From a virus: 64,000 nt of DNA. The stretch spans positions 1 to 64,000 of the IMG/VR virus record IMGVR_UViG_3300032241_001154, one strand, 5' to 3'. The notes beneath the pieces are model-generated. The model saw nothing but the letters and a program-made list of their open reading frames with translations, searched no databases and was not told where the DNA came from. The translations under genes and the position numbers were made by a program. This document shows, piece by piece, positions 1-7,541 of the stretch (the stretch's first letter is position 1; every line of letters begins with the position of its first letter).

Positions 1-1843
1 CTGCCTCTTCGGTGTCGGCTCCACTCTCTAGCGCCAGCATGTGAGCGAGGTCGGCTAGGTAGCGAACGATGTCCGCCTCGGCCTTCTTGTACTCGGTCAT
101 GACCTTGGAATCACCTTCCACGATGACGTGGCTCCACATCTTCGGCGGCAACTCGGTGAGCACTTCGGCCTTGCGACGACGGACGTAGCACGTCGCTCGG
201 AGTTTGCGGTTCAGCGCAGCGAGGTTGCGGTTGGTCGCTCGCCCGTAGACGTTGCGGAACTTGGTCGCCCCCTCGAACTCTTCTAAGCGGTTGATGACAC
301 GGAGTTGGGTGATGATTTCCGTCGGCGTGTTGACGATGGGGGTGCCCGATAGACACACTCGTATTCCACCCTCGACCACTCGGTTCGACAACTGGATGCA
401 CGCTTTGGAACGCTGGGCGGCACCGTTCTTGATGTAGTGGCTCTCGTCCAACACGATGCCCCTAGGGTCAGGAAACTTGTTCACCCAGTAGGTCAGGATG
501 TCGTAGTTGACGACGTAGATGTCTGCCTCAGGCAGTTCACCACTGGTGCCGTTCACAACGTGCACGGTGGCGCTGGGAATCCATCGGTGGGCCTCACGCT
601 CCCAGTTCAGTTTGAGGCTGGCAGGGACGACTACAACGGCTGGGAACGCCTTTGCAGCGGCGATGAGCGCCAGTCCTTGCGGTGTCTTGCCCAGTCCCAT
701 CTCGTCGCCAATCAACACGCCACCCGTGGTCGGAGCGACTTGCTTCCAATCACCATTGTCGTGCTCGTAGCCCATGGCTCGCATGGCATACGCCACGCCT
801 GCACGCTGGAAGGGGAACAGTTGGAACGTCTCGTTGCCGAATCCGTTGATGGTGATTTCTGCGTCCTTGGCGGCACTTGCTTCGATGATGTCTCGAACGC
901 TGTCGGCCTCGTCCATGAGGCGCTTCGCTTCTTTGGTAACACGGGCGTTATGACGCTGGGCGAACTTCACCACTTCGTCCACGCTCTCTTGTGGCACCGT
1001 CCAACACTTGATTGACGGCTTCCATTCAGAGCCAGGCATCTGCCTGACTTCGCTGATGATGTTTGCGTCGTACTCGAAGTAGATGGCGAAGTTGCGCCCA
1101 TCCACCATTACCTTGGGCGTGGTGATTATCTCCACGTCACGCAGTGCCTTCACGTCGTTGGTCATGAAGATGTTGTACTCTTCACACAACTTACGCACGA
1201 TGCTGATTGATTCCTTGGGAACCGTCCACGTCTTTTCGTCTGCGTTCCAACGTCGTCCGCTGATGGTGCGGATAGCGTCAACGACTTTGGGGTTGTAGTC
1301 GAACCGGATGACGATGCCCTGCTTCTCTAGCACGGCTTCACCAATCCACTCGGTGGCGCTTGGCTGGGGTGATTGCCCCAGAATCGCCTTGGCTCGGTCA
1401 GACACGGGAACACCATTCCGGTGCGCCCACGCCAGCACGGAGCCGTGCTTGCCGGTGGGAATCATCCACGCCTTCATCTCACGATTCCATACGGCGTTCA
1501 AGTCACCCTTGGGATAGGTGCTGTCGCCCCACGGGATGAACACCACGACCTTGCCCTGACGAACGTCCACGGCTTTGATGCCACGAACTGGTTGGTTGGC
1601 TACCGGCTTGGTGATGGCATCGTAATCAATGCCTGCGAACGAAAGTTGCCAACGGTACTTCTCTAGCATCTCGTAGGCTTCAAGGGAGACTTCGGATGTC
1701 CACGCTTCAGCAGGCAGTTGCGCTAGGGCATTGCCGAACTTGGTGTCTCCACCGTTGTAGCCAACGCCGTCAGGACGTATCGCTCCATCATCTACTGAGG
1801 CAAGCGCACGGACTGCTTTTACAAGGTTTTCATCAGTTGGCAT
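1..1843 (-). CDS. SNF2-family DNA helicase with HARP-like repeats (3' end beyond the window)
   Basis: This superfamily 2 ATPase remodels DNA, probably forks or recombination intermediates in replication or repair. About 614 codons are present and the reading frame is still open at base 1, so the C-terminal helicase lobe is missing. Visible motifs are Walker A GDEMGLGKT near residue 377, the DEAH-box variant DESH near residue 462 and motif III LSGTP near residue 498. The N-terminal half has three similar modules near residues 99-128, 179-208 and 253-283, each with a W...W.(I/V)P pattern. They resemble the HARP domains of SMARCAL1-type annealing helicases; that reading is inferred. The ATG at 1843 has no clear Shine-Dalgarno, and a promoter -10 lies about 10 bases upstream, so the message may be leaderless. 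Confidence 0.9.
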   Translation of the reverse strand, partial: MPTDENLVKAVRALASVDDGAIRPDGVGYNGGDTKFGNALAQLPAEAWTSEVSLEAYEMLEKYRWQLSFAGIDYDAITKPVANQPVRGIKAVDVRQGKVVVFIPWGDSTYPKGDLNAVWNREMKAWMIPTGKHGSVLAWAHRNGVPVSDRAKAILGQSPQPSATEWIGEAVLEKQGIVIRFDYNPKVVDAIRTISGRRWNADEKTWTVPKESISIVRKLCEEYNIFMTNDVKALRDVEIITTPKVMVDGRNFAIYFEYDANIISEVRQMPGSEWKPSIKCWTVPQESVDEVVKFAQRHNARVTKEAKRLMDEADSVRDIIEASAAKDAEITINGFGNETFQLFPFQRAGVAYAMRAMGYEHDNGDWKQVAPTTGGVLIGDEMGLGKTPQGLALIAAAKAFPAVVVVPASLKLNWEREAHRWIPSATVHVVNGTSGELPEADIYVVNYDILTYWVNKFPDPRGIVLDESHYIKNGAAQRSKACIQLSNRVVEGGIRVCLSGTPIVNTPTEIITQLRVINRLEEFEGATKFRNVYGRATNRNLAALNRKLRATCYVRRRKAEVLTELPPKMWSHVIVEGDSKVMTEYKKAEADIVRYLADLAHMLALESGADTEEA

Positions 1844-1852
1844 AGACTTACT

Positions 1853-1881
1853 ATCATACTACGGTTTAGTGGTGATAGCAA
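1853..1881 (-). promoter_or_regulatory. Candidate leftward promoter for the SNF2 helicase gene
   Basis: On the minus strand, TTGCTA (1876-1881) is separated by 17 bases from TATGAT (1853-1858). Transcription would begin only a few bases before the ATG at 1843, giving a leaderless or nearly leaderless message, as is common in actinobacteria. The call rests on spacing and box similarity only. Confidence 0.45.
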
Positions 1882-1907
1882 GTATTGAACTAAGAAATCC
1901 CGTGTGC

Positions 1908-2174
1908 TTACTTCGTGTCTCGGTTGTGGTGCTTGTATAGGGCTTGGTCGGTGGTGCCAGCCCATTCAGCAATCTTGCGCCACGTCACGCCTGCGTCACG
2001 GAGACGGGTGACGGTCTGACGACGCTCCTTGCCCAACTCGATGACCTTCTTCTCGTGGTCACGCATCTGAGCGCAGATGTCCTTGATGTGCTGAAGAAGT
2101 GAGGCGACCTCAGGCGAGAACGATGCCTCAACCTCTTTGCGCTCTGGTAGTGGGGTGGTGAAATCGTTAGGCAT
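1908..2174 (-). CDS. Small helix-turn-helix DNA-binding protein
   Basis: This 88-residue protein has a charged N-terminal helix with a likely coiled coil (about residues 25-55, rich in K, E and R). A compact helix-turn-helix follows near residues 58-82, reading GVTWRKIAEW then TTDQALYKH. It is probably a small phage regulator or accessory replication factor; the target is unknown. A strong AAGGAG ribosome site sits just before the ATG. It lies 19 bases downstream of the ABC-GNAT gene and 64 bases upstream of the SNF2 gene, so it is probably the last gene of that operon. It is a candidate binder of the repeated TGTCAC promoter element, but nothing in the sequence ties them together. Confidence 0.65.
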   Translation of the reverse strand: MPNDFTTPLPERKEVEASFSPEVASLLQHIKDICAQMRDHEKKVIELGKERRQTVTRLRDAGVTWRKIAEWAGTTDQALYKHHNRDTK

Positions 2175-2193
2175 TTTGTTCTCCTTGTGGGAT

Positions 2194-3351
2194 TTAGTCT
2201 AGTGGGGTTTCCAAAGTTGGGTGGTCTATCTGGGGTTTAGTGGAATCCCCAATAAACTCGTGTGAGTAGGACATCCGTCGGCTGGGTTGCCAGCCAGAGA
2301 AACGCTCTACTCGCTGGTTTTCAGCAACGCTGTCTTTGCGCTTGACGTGGTTCTTGGAAGTCGGCTTCCAAAGCGCAGAACCGTCTCGGTATTGGCCTAG
2401 TCGGGGGTGTGTGGTCTTGGTGAAAAAACGTCGCTCCATCAACGTCTGATTCGCACCTTGCCAGTCACTAAATCTTACACCCACTCCTAAACCTTGAAAG
2501 TCTGGCTTGACAACGAGGCGATGGCCTCGGTATGCGTTTTTCACTGTTCCACTTGGAAAAGAGAGAACTGCGTAGAAGGCGGCTGGGATTCCACCAATGA
2601 CGGCGACATAGCACTCGGACGAACCGTTGAGTGAGCCATTGAGGTAGTGGTGTTCCACGAAATACTGCCACATGGCTGCTTCGACTTCGTATACCTCTGC
2701 CACCAAAGGTTCTCGATGAAGGCACTCCTTGGGCTGAAGGCAGTACATCCCTGCGTCGGTGTCAATAATCCAATCGGGCTGTAGCCATTCCAGCACGTCA
2801 CGATGGCAGGTTGCGATGACGATGTTATGTACGGCGTTTGTACGGACGTACTTTTGGAACGTGTTGCTGGCGGCCTTGGCGACGGTGCGGTCTACGACTG
2901 AGGTGAACTCGTCAATGACGGCGTTGGCGGCAATCTGACGAGCCAAGTCCGCTCGGAACTTTTCACCAGTACTCAAAACGTTGTACGGCTTCGTCCACGT
3001 CGGCACGGCGTTCAATCCGACGGCGTACATCAACGCTGCGCCTTGCTCTGCGGTGGTGAAGTGTGAGATGACTGAACGTGTGTTGTCCCACTGCGGCTGT
3101 GCCATTTCACCAAACTCGGTTAGCAGTAACGTCTTGCCACTGCCAGAAGCGCCCACGATTACGCCGATGTTCCAATCCTCACCTACGTTGGGCTTGGCCC
3201 ACGGGTAGAACGCTGTGCTGGTTGGGTCGTACTCGAACTGCTCGCACGCCTCGGTGGTGATGGGGTCTGATTCCAAATCAGATGTCAGCGGTGTGTTGGA
3301 CTTTCCCAACGGCAACCACTCATCCGTGGTGGTGAAAAGCATTTCGTTCAT
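2194..3351 (-). CDS. ABC-type ATPase fused to a GNAT-like domain
   Basis: The 385-residue protein joins two modules. The N-terminal half is an ABC-like P-loop ATPase: Walker A GASGSGKT near residue 67, signature LSTGEKFR near 127, Walker B AVIDEF near 144 and a switch-like ATCH near 180. There are no membrane segments, so it is not a transporter. The C-terminal half (about 225-345) has the GNAT acyl-CoA loop pattern, HRLVVKPDFQGLGVG, followed by a T.HP.L...R element. ATPase-GNAT proteins of this type occur in phages and mobile elements, and the GNAT part is reminiscent of Mom-like DNA-modification enzymes; that link is inference. The GGGGGAG ribosome site supports the ATG at 3351. Confidence 0.75.
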   Translation of the reverse strand: MNEMLFTTTDEWLPLGKSNTPLTSDLESDPITTEACEQFEYDPTSTAFYPWAKPNVGEDWNIGVIVGASGSGKTLLLTEFGEMAQPQWDNTRSVISHFTTAEQGAALMYAVGLNAVPTWTKPYNVLSTGEKFRADLARQIAANAVIDEFTSVVDRTVAKAASNTFQKYVRTNAVHNIVIATCHRDVLEWLQPDWIIDTDAGMYCLQPKECLHREPLVAEVYEVEAAMWQYFVEHHYLNGSLNGSSECYVAVIGGIPAAFYAVLSFPSGTVKNAYRGHRLVVKPDFQGLGVGVRFSDWQGANQTLMERRFFTKTTHPRLGQYRDGSALWKPTSKNHVKRKDSVAENQRVERFSGWQPSRRMSYSHEFIGDSTKPQIDHPTLETPLD

Positions 3352-3443
3352 TGCTTCTCCCCCGTCGAGGGATGGCGTGACATGCTGGCAAGACGTTCTT
3401 CTTCGTCAAACTCTTCGTCGTCGGATTCCACCAGAGTGAGCAT
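3348..3443 (-). CDS. Very small acidic protein (31 aa), unknown function
   Basis: A short reading frame fills the otherwise empty space between the RusA-like gene (stop at 3449) and the ABC-GNAT gene. It starts at ATG 3443, preceded by AGGG, and its TGA overlaps the start of the ABC-GNAT gene (ATGA arrangement), suggesting translational coupling. The product is very acidic (D/E run near residues 7-16) and resembles nothing I recognise. It could be only a translated leader for the downstream gene. Confidence 0.4.
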   Translation of the reverse strand: MLTLVESDDEEFDEEERLASMSRHPSTGEKQ

Positions 3444-3448
3444 AAACC

Positions 3449-3826
3449 CTAGTCTAGCGGTGCAGATACCTCGGTGACGGTCATTTCCAATGCGTCCTTG
3501 CCAAACAACGGGGCAAGGAAGGTGAGTTTCACCACAATCTTGGCGTTGTCGTCAATCAACACGCCTGCATCAACCAGCCCGTCAACGGCTGCTTTCACCT
3601 GAGGGAAGCACGCACCCACGTCTTGGCGGTACTTGGCGTTGAGGACGTAGGGCTGGATGGTGATTTCCACCTGCTCCATGCTCGGCATCATCGCCTCTTT
3701 TGCGAGGTCACAGAATGCTGCTCGCCACTCCTTGACAATCTTGGCTCGCACCATGTGGTGAACCGTGCGCTCTTTGTTGAGCGTGAAGTCGGGACGTTCC
3801 TCGTAGGTGAGGACGTAAGCGTTCAT
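3449..3826 (-). CDS. RusA-like Holliday junction resolvase
   Basis: This 125-residue protein matches the general plan of RusA-type endonucleases, which cut branched DNA at junctions before packaging or during repair. The C-terminal half shows the family pattern: conserved D in YRQDVGAC, then K...DGLVDAGVLIDD, then a beta-strand-rich tail. The acidic pair in the IDDN segment corresponds to the metal-binding residues in the family. The start is placed at ATG 3826 because the upstream extension of the frame overlaps a clearly real gene. The ATG overlaps the stop of the HslV-like gene (ATGA), so the two are probably translated together. Confidence 0.65.
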   Translation of the reverse strand: MNAYVLTYEERPDFTLNKERTVHHMVRAKIVKEWRAAFCDLAKEAMMPSMEQVEITIQPYVLNAKYRQDVGACFPQVKAAVDGLVDAGVLIDDNAKIVVKLTFLAPLFGKDALEMTVTEVSAPLD

Positions 3827-4311
3827 AGTGAAATAACCACGACGGGTGGGCGTGCGTTGGTTGTGTGTGTGACTGCGGCGTTCACTGCTGTCTCCACTCG
3901 TTCCTTGCCCGTGAGTTCCTTGCTGCGTTCCAAAGCGTACAGTGCGGCGAGGGCGGCCTGAGCGCCAGCACCTGTGGCCCCGTATGGCTCTCGTGATTTC
4001 ACCACGGCAAAGTCCGAGCCAATCTCGTAAATGGCGGTCTTGTTGGCGACAAGGACGGCCCAATCGTCTGCTGGAAACCCTGCGTCGTTCGCCCGTGCCA
4101 TGAGGTAGTCACGGATTTTGTACGGGTCAGAAACGGCGCTCTTTCGGAGAATGTCCATAATCCGAAACGAACCCGATACGCCGACAAGACTTGATTCGGT
4201 GGCCCAAACTTTTGGCTCTGCTGAAATGATGACCGTGGAATCGTCAAATGCGCCGCTGTCCCCAGCCATCCACACTTGCTTTTTGTCTTTCCACGCTGCC
4301 AAACAGGTCAC
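3823..4311 (-). CDS. HslV/proteasome-beta-like Ntn peptidase
   Basis: This 162-residue protein looks like a threonine-dependent N-terminal-nucleophile hydrolase of the HslV/proteasome beta family. After removal of the initiator residue, Thr1, Asp17 (in AGDSG) and Lys33 (in EPKVW) fall at the catalytic positions known for HslV. A GxSG-type strand (VGVSGSFR) and the helix-rich element GATGAGAQAALAALYAL also match the family layout. No partner unfoldase of ClpX/HslU type is visible, so the substrate is unknown; it may use host proteins. The start is GTG 4311, and no alternative in-frame start exists before a stop. The gene overlaps the RusA-like gene by four bases. Confidence 0.8.
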   Translation of the reverse strand: MTCLAAWKDKKQVWMAGDSGAFDDSTVIISAEPKVWATESSLVGVSGSFRIMDILRKSAVSDPYKIRDYLMARANDAGFPADDWAVLVANKTAIYEIGSDFAVVKSREPYGATGAGAQAALAALYALERSKELTGKERVETAVNAAVTHTTNARPPVVVISL

Positions 4312-4333
4312 AAGACAAGGCTACTAGCGGATT

Positions 4334-4729
4334 TCACTGCCCCTGAGTTGGGTAATGAACCTCGCCCGTTTGTGCGTATTCCGTGCGCATCTGGTCGGTC
4401 ATCGCCTTTGCTCGCACCATCTGTGCCGCCGTTTCTGCACGCTGCTGATTCACCTTGACACGGGCATCAAGTTCGTCCGCTTTGCTGCCGCCGTTGGCCT
4501 TTTCCAAATCTCTGGCGGCGGTGAAGTGCTTGACTGCCTCTTCGTGGAGTTCCTTGGCCTGCTGCCAGCGCCCGTTATGGAAACGGTACACGCCCATGCG
4601 CTCGGCCTTTTCACCTGCGTTGACGTGTTCGGCTACCCCCTTGGAGTATTGGTTGCCGTGGAAGATGTGACCGAGTAGGTCGCCCTTTGTGAGCGGATAC
4701 AACAACCCGTCGGTGGTGAAATCAGTCAT
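4334..4729 (-). CDS. GHxFxGNQ-motif protein (131 aa)
   Basis: The protein has a short N-terminal segment ending in KGDLLGHIFHGNQY (motif at residues 20-27), followed by a long, charged, alanine-rich helical region to the C-terminus (AxxLxxA-type heptads, residues 35-115). The same motif opens three proteins at 58.3-59.7 kb and occurs twice in the right-edge protein, yet this copy lies 54 kb away among replication-side genes. Function is unknown; a role as a packaged or virion-associated protein is inferred from the motif's company near the head genes. The ATG has a weak ribosome site and lies 9 bases after the preceding stop. Confidence 0.7.
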   Translation of the reverse strand: MTDFTTDGLLYPLTKGDLLGHIFHGNQYSKGVAEHVNAGEKAERMGVYRFHNGRWQQAKELHEEAVKHFTAARDLEKANGGSKADELDARVKVNQQRAETAAQMVRAKAMTDQMRTEYAQTGEVHYPTQGQ

Positions 4730-4738
4730 GCCACAAGG

Positions 4739-4930
4739 CTAACCGACGTTTTCTAGATGCCTCTTGACTTCCGTTTCGGCTTGTACTTTCTTGAAGAACC
4801 GTGGAAGGCTCCATCCGCAGTTGCACCACGCTTCGTACAGTGTGGTGTTCAGCATCGAAGAACGGTATTCCTCGACCTGAGCGTCGTGGTCTTTAGGCGC
4901 TTCTGGTGCGGCCTTCTTCTTGGCTGCCAC
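4739..4930 (-). CDS. Hypothetical protein, 63 aa
   Basis: A small protein with a Lys/Ala/Pro-rich N-terminus (VAAKKKAAPEAP) and a tail containing the paired-cysteine element WCNCGW. I place the start at GTG 4930, which overlaps the stop of the upstream gene (TAGTG), rather than at the ATG at 5011, which would overlap that gene by about 80 bases. Function is not recognisable. Position within a tight leftward operon suggests an accessory role. Confidence 0.55.
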   Translation of the reverse strand: MAAKKKAAPEAPKDHDAQVEEYRSSMLNTTLYEAWCNCGWSLPRFFKKVQAETEVKRHLENVG

Positions 4931-5349
4931 TAGATGCTTCGCTTGAACAATGCCCAGCGACGGTACTGCGTGCCGTTCGGACTGCGTTCCAAAATCCACT
5001 GGTCGTGGCACGAGCGGCTGTACTTGCCCTCAGATTTCACTGCGTAGTCCGTGCACTCCCAAATGGTTCCGACGGGGAAGGAATCAACGTCGGGTTTCTT
5101 GCAGTCGTGGGGCATGTAAATCACCATGCCGTGCTTCTTGCCGTCGTCCGTTGGTTCGCCTTGGCTTTCCAGTTGGCGCTGTACGGCAACAATCTGGCGA
5201 GGTGAAGGCTGACCTGCTTGGGTGAGTAGCGACTGGCGCACGAGGACGTGCTTACTCCACTCAACCGTCCACGGCAGGTGCTTGTTCTTTTCGTTCCACG
5301 ATTCGATGTGCTTCTGTCGCTCGGTAGGTGGAATAAGTGGCTCGGTCAT
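4930..5349 (-). CDS. Hypothetical protein, 139 aa
   Basis: A soluble, hydrophilic protein with no recognised family. The N-terminal half is helical and charged. The C-terminal half has aromatic and cysteine residues (PHDCKKPD, IWECTDYA, SRSCHDQW), which could form a small metal site or a compact beta fold. A GAAAGAG ribosome site precedes the ATG. It is the first gene after a 59-base intergenic space and probably heads the run 5349-to-4334. Confidence 0.6.
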   Translation of the reverse strand: MTEPLIPPTERQKHIESWNEKNKHLPWTVEWSKHVLVRQSLLTQAGQPSPRQIVAVQRQLESQGEPTDDGKKHGMVIYMPHDCKKPDVDSFPVGTIWECTDYAVKSEGKYSRSCHDQWILERSPNGTQYRRWALFKRSI

Positions 5350-5408
5350 GTGTCACTCTTTCGGTAATGCGCTTCGTTCGGTACCGATAGCGTAGCACGG
5401 TGTAGTGG
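5350..5408 (-). promoter_or_regulatory. Short intergenic space with a possible leftward promoter
   Basis: Reading leftward, TTGCCT, which overlaps the end of the upstream gene, is followed after 16 bases by TACGCT. This is a weak match to a vegetative promoter and is the only candidate in the space before the gene starting at 5349. No hairpin terminator is evident. Confidence 0.25.
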
Positions 5409-5951
5409 CTAGGCAACGCCCATCAAGAGTTGCAAGTTGGTTGGTGAAACCATGTACACGTCGGGCACGTCGAAGTACACGCCAGCAAAACGCATGGCCT
5501 CGTGCGCCAATGCCGAGCAAATCCACGTTCCTTCACGACGGCATTCCAAGAACCACTGTGGTGAAATGATGTCCACGCCGATGCAGATGTCGGACAACAA
5601 CCCGTACTTCTTTCCAATCTGCTTCTCGGCAAACCACGCCGCCTTCTCAGCGTCTCCGCCAAACGAGGTGATGTCGTAAATCGAGATGATTTCGGACGAG
5701 GCGATGAGGCTGGCAAGGGTTGATTTCACCACGCCCTTCATGGTCGCTTGCACAATCCACACGTCGTCGTAGGTTGCGCCTTCGGTAACGACGGTAAAGC
5801 AGTGGTTGTAGGTGCCGTCCTTCAAGCGCAACTTTTCACCGAAGCGGATGAGTGCGCCCATGGTGCCGTCGGTCTTGGCAAAGCCAGTCATGCCTCGCTT
5901 GATTTCACCAGCGGGCAGGTTCGTGATGCATGGGGCGGCGTTCTTTGACAC
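5409..5951 (-). CDS. YiiX-like permuted papain-fold amidase/peptidase
   Basis: This 180-residue protein fits the circularly permuted NlpC/P60 (YiiX/YaeF) cysteine-peptidase layout. The catalytic His comes first (His50 in YNHCFTVV) and the Cys comes late (Cys145 in WICSALAHEAM), with a G..YG element between (residues 113-117). Family members cleave amide bonds in cell-wall peptides or lipoproteins. No signal peptide is seen, so it could act inside the cell, be released by the holin or be part of the virion. The start is GTG 5951. It lies 12 bases after the HNH gene in the same operon. Confidence 0.65.
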   Translation of the reverse strand: MSKNAAPCITNLPAGEIKRGMTGFAKTDGTMGALIRFGEKLRLKDGTYNHCFTVVTEGATYDDVWIVQATMKGVVKSTLASLIASSEIISIYDITSFGGDAEKAAWFAEKQIGKKYGLLSDICIGVDIISPQWFLECRREGTWICSALAHEAMRFAGVYFDVPDVYMVSPTNLQLLMGVA

Positions 5952-5963
5952 GGCTCTAACGTA

Positions 5964-6449
5964 CTACGCTTCCCACGAATGCTTGGTCAGTCCCAGTTCG
6001 TGCGCCTTTTTTGGGTTGTCCTCAATCCATGAGTTGTGGTGATTGCAGACGAGGATGATACCGCTCACGTCGAGCAGGTTCGCATCGCTCTGCCCCGACC
6101 GTGCTCGGCTGAGGATTTCGTGCCCATTTATTTCACCAAAGCACGGGGTGCCGATGATGTCCTTGACGGTGCATTTCCACGTCTCACGCTTGCCGAAGTG
6201 GGCGAGCATGGCTTCCTTGCGCTGAACGTTGACCGCTCGGCGCTTGTCGCTCATCGGCTTCAGGGACGAACGTTTCAGTGCGCTGGGCTTGCGCTCCAAC
6301 GGCTTGCGAGCCAGTTGCTTCTGCTTCTTTTCAACATCACGGCACTCTTTGCAGCGAGGCAGGTACTTGCCGGAACCGTCTCGACGTGCGATGAACTCGT
6401 CCGTGGATTTCACCTCACGGCACGAGCCACACTTCTTGACTTCGCTCAC
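5964..6449 (-). CDS. HNH endonuclease with N-terminal zinc ribbon
   Basis: The 161-residue protein begins with a C..C...C..C zinc ribbon (CGSCREVK then CKECR, residues 7-38). After a basic linker comes an HNH-like core in the C-terminal half: a GxINGHEIL strand, the RARSG turn typical of one phage HNH subgroup, and a final CNHHNSWI...P element. It probably nicks or cuts DNA in replication, recombination or packaging. The start is GTG 6449, whose bases overlap the TGA of the upstream membrane-protein gene (GTGA), indicating coupling. It could instead be a homing-type HNH, but its fixed place in the operon argues for a resident function. Confidence 0.75.
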   Translation of the reverse strand: MSEVKKCGSCREVKSTDEFIARRDGSGKYLPRCKECRDVEKKQKQLARKPLERKPSALKRSSLKPMSDKRRAVNVQRKEAMLAHFGKRETWKCTVKDIIGTPCFGEINGHEILSRARSGQSDANLLDVSGIILVCNHHNSWIEDNPKKAHELGLTKHSWEA

Positions 6450-6988
6450 TGTTTGACGGATACGAGCGTCTCGTTCACCACGCCAAACTGCGTATCCGTA
6501 ACGGCAACGTCGCTGTCAAAGGCCGTCAACGAACCGCCGCCTGCGTAAACCGCAGTGCCGTCTGATGCCAACTGCTGAAGGTCGGCTGAGAGGGTCTTGA
6601 TTTCGGCATTGACCTTGGGGCTAAGAGAGTTAGCAAATGTAGCGAGAACCAACGCATCGTTGTCAAGGTTGGTGAAATCCTGCGCCGTTGCGGTATTGGA
6701 ACTCAACGAGCCAACAATGACGTTGTAGTCGGCAAGCGAAGTGCCAAACACGGGATTGAATCCCTTGTGCCAACGTTTCCAGTTTTCAGCAACCACAACA
6801 ACCTTGACGGTCTTGACTTTGTTCTTGACGCTCGTCTCGTGCACGCCGTAGACGGCGGTGGTGATAATCGCCACGACCACTACTGCCGTGATGACCCACT
6901 GCCACCAGAACAGGCTCTTGAAGAACTGCTTGATTGCGCCCGTGGTGTCGTCGGCTTGGAGCGTAACGGTGGGGGTCTGGTCAACCAT
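6446..6988 (-). CDS. Single-span membrane protein, unknown function
   Basis: The product is about 180 residues, with a cytoplasmic N-terminus, one strong transmembrane helix (roughly residues 25-50, WWQWVITAVVVVAII) and a soluble, mostly extracytoplasmic domain rich in T, S, D and N. It has no cysteines or recognised enzyme motif. I prefer the ATG at 6988; a GTG at 7000 is also possible and both overlap the end of the upstream gene. Its place between the helicase-loader candidate and the HNH gene could mean a role in membrane attachment of replication or in exclusion, but this is speculation. Confidence 0.6.
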   Translation of the reverse strand: MVDQTPTVTLQADDTTGAIKQFFKSLFWWQWVITAVVVVAIITTAVYGVHETSVKNKVKTVKVVVVAENWKRWHKGFNPVFGTSLADYNVIVGSLSSNTATAQDFTNLDNDALVLATFANSLSPKVNAEIKTLSADLQQLASDGTAVYAGGGSLTAFDSDVAVTDTQFGVVNETLVSVKQ

Positions 6989-7541
6989 CAATGTAATCAC
7001 TTTCGTCTGGTGATGCGAGTGCTTGCGTCTCAGACTTTACCACGGTTAGCGACGGGACGCTTACCGTGCCTGAACCCAGTTGAAAGCCGATGCTGGTGAT
7101 TGTCTCTTTGTCGTACTTGTCCTTCAGTTCGTTGTACGCCTTCAGGAAGTGTGAACGCTCCACGCCGATGGTGTCGCTAAAGCACAGCGACGAGAACCCA
7201 ACGGATTTCACTGCACCCTCGATAAGGGGATGCGACCAACGGTTTCCATTTCGGTAGAACTCACGCCCGTGTTGGTCGAGGCCGTCGTTCACCTCACGCC
7301 ATGCCTCGAATGCGGTGGGGGCGAGGCTGCCGCTGACCTCTGCGCACTTTCTGCGGATGCCAGCGATGGTCGGGAACTTTTCCTCGGTCAACGCCCAGTC
7401 TTGGGCCGCACGAATGGCGACTCCACCATCAACGTCGGCTAGGAGCATGCTCCACATCTCGATGGTGCCGTCGTTGGCCTTCCATGCTGGAAAGGCGCAG
7501 GCAAGGACGTAGCAGACGGTGGCGGTTTCTTGCTGGTTCAT
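6981..7541 (-). CDS. Replisome organiser/helicase-loader candidate (G39P-like N-terminus)
   Basis: This 186-residue protein starts with a helical domain resembling the SPP1 G39P family (loader/inhibitor of the replicative helicase), with the characteristic W..ML.D.D...A...W...E..FP.IA.IR stretch at residues 28-65. The rest is helical and charged with a Ser/Thr-rich tail. It probably recruits a host or phage replicative helicase to the initiator encoded immediately upstream. Its ATG overlaps the initiator's stop (TAATG), giving the initiator-then-loader order of many phage replication modules. Confidence 0.65.
   Translation of the reverse strand: MNQQETATVCYVLACAFPAWKANDGTIEMWSMLLADVDGGVAIRAAQDWALTEEKFPTIAGIRRKCAEVSGSLAPTAFEAWREVNDGLDQHGREFYRNGNRWSHPLIEGAVKSVGFSSLCFSDTIGVERSHFLKAYNELKDKYDKETITSIGFQLGSGTVSVPSLTVVKSETQALASPDESDYIDG

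Noticed and set aside
111-1666. Several open frames on both strands within 1-1850
   Set aside because: They are shadows of the SNF2 helicase frame, which runs open to the left edge and carries clear helicase motifs.
3352-3380. TGTCACGCCAT upstream of the ABC-GNAT gene as another promoter of the TGTCAC family
   Set aside because: The positions corresponding to the -10 are GC-rich (GACGGG), so only the spacer element is similar.
6036-6548. Plus-strand frame of 170 codons opposite the HNH gene
   Set aside because: The minus frame has zinc ribbon and HNH motifs; the plus frame has no ribosome site and is antisense.
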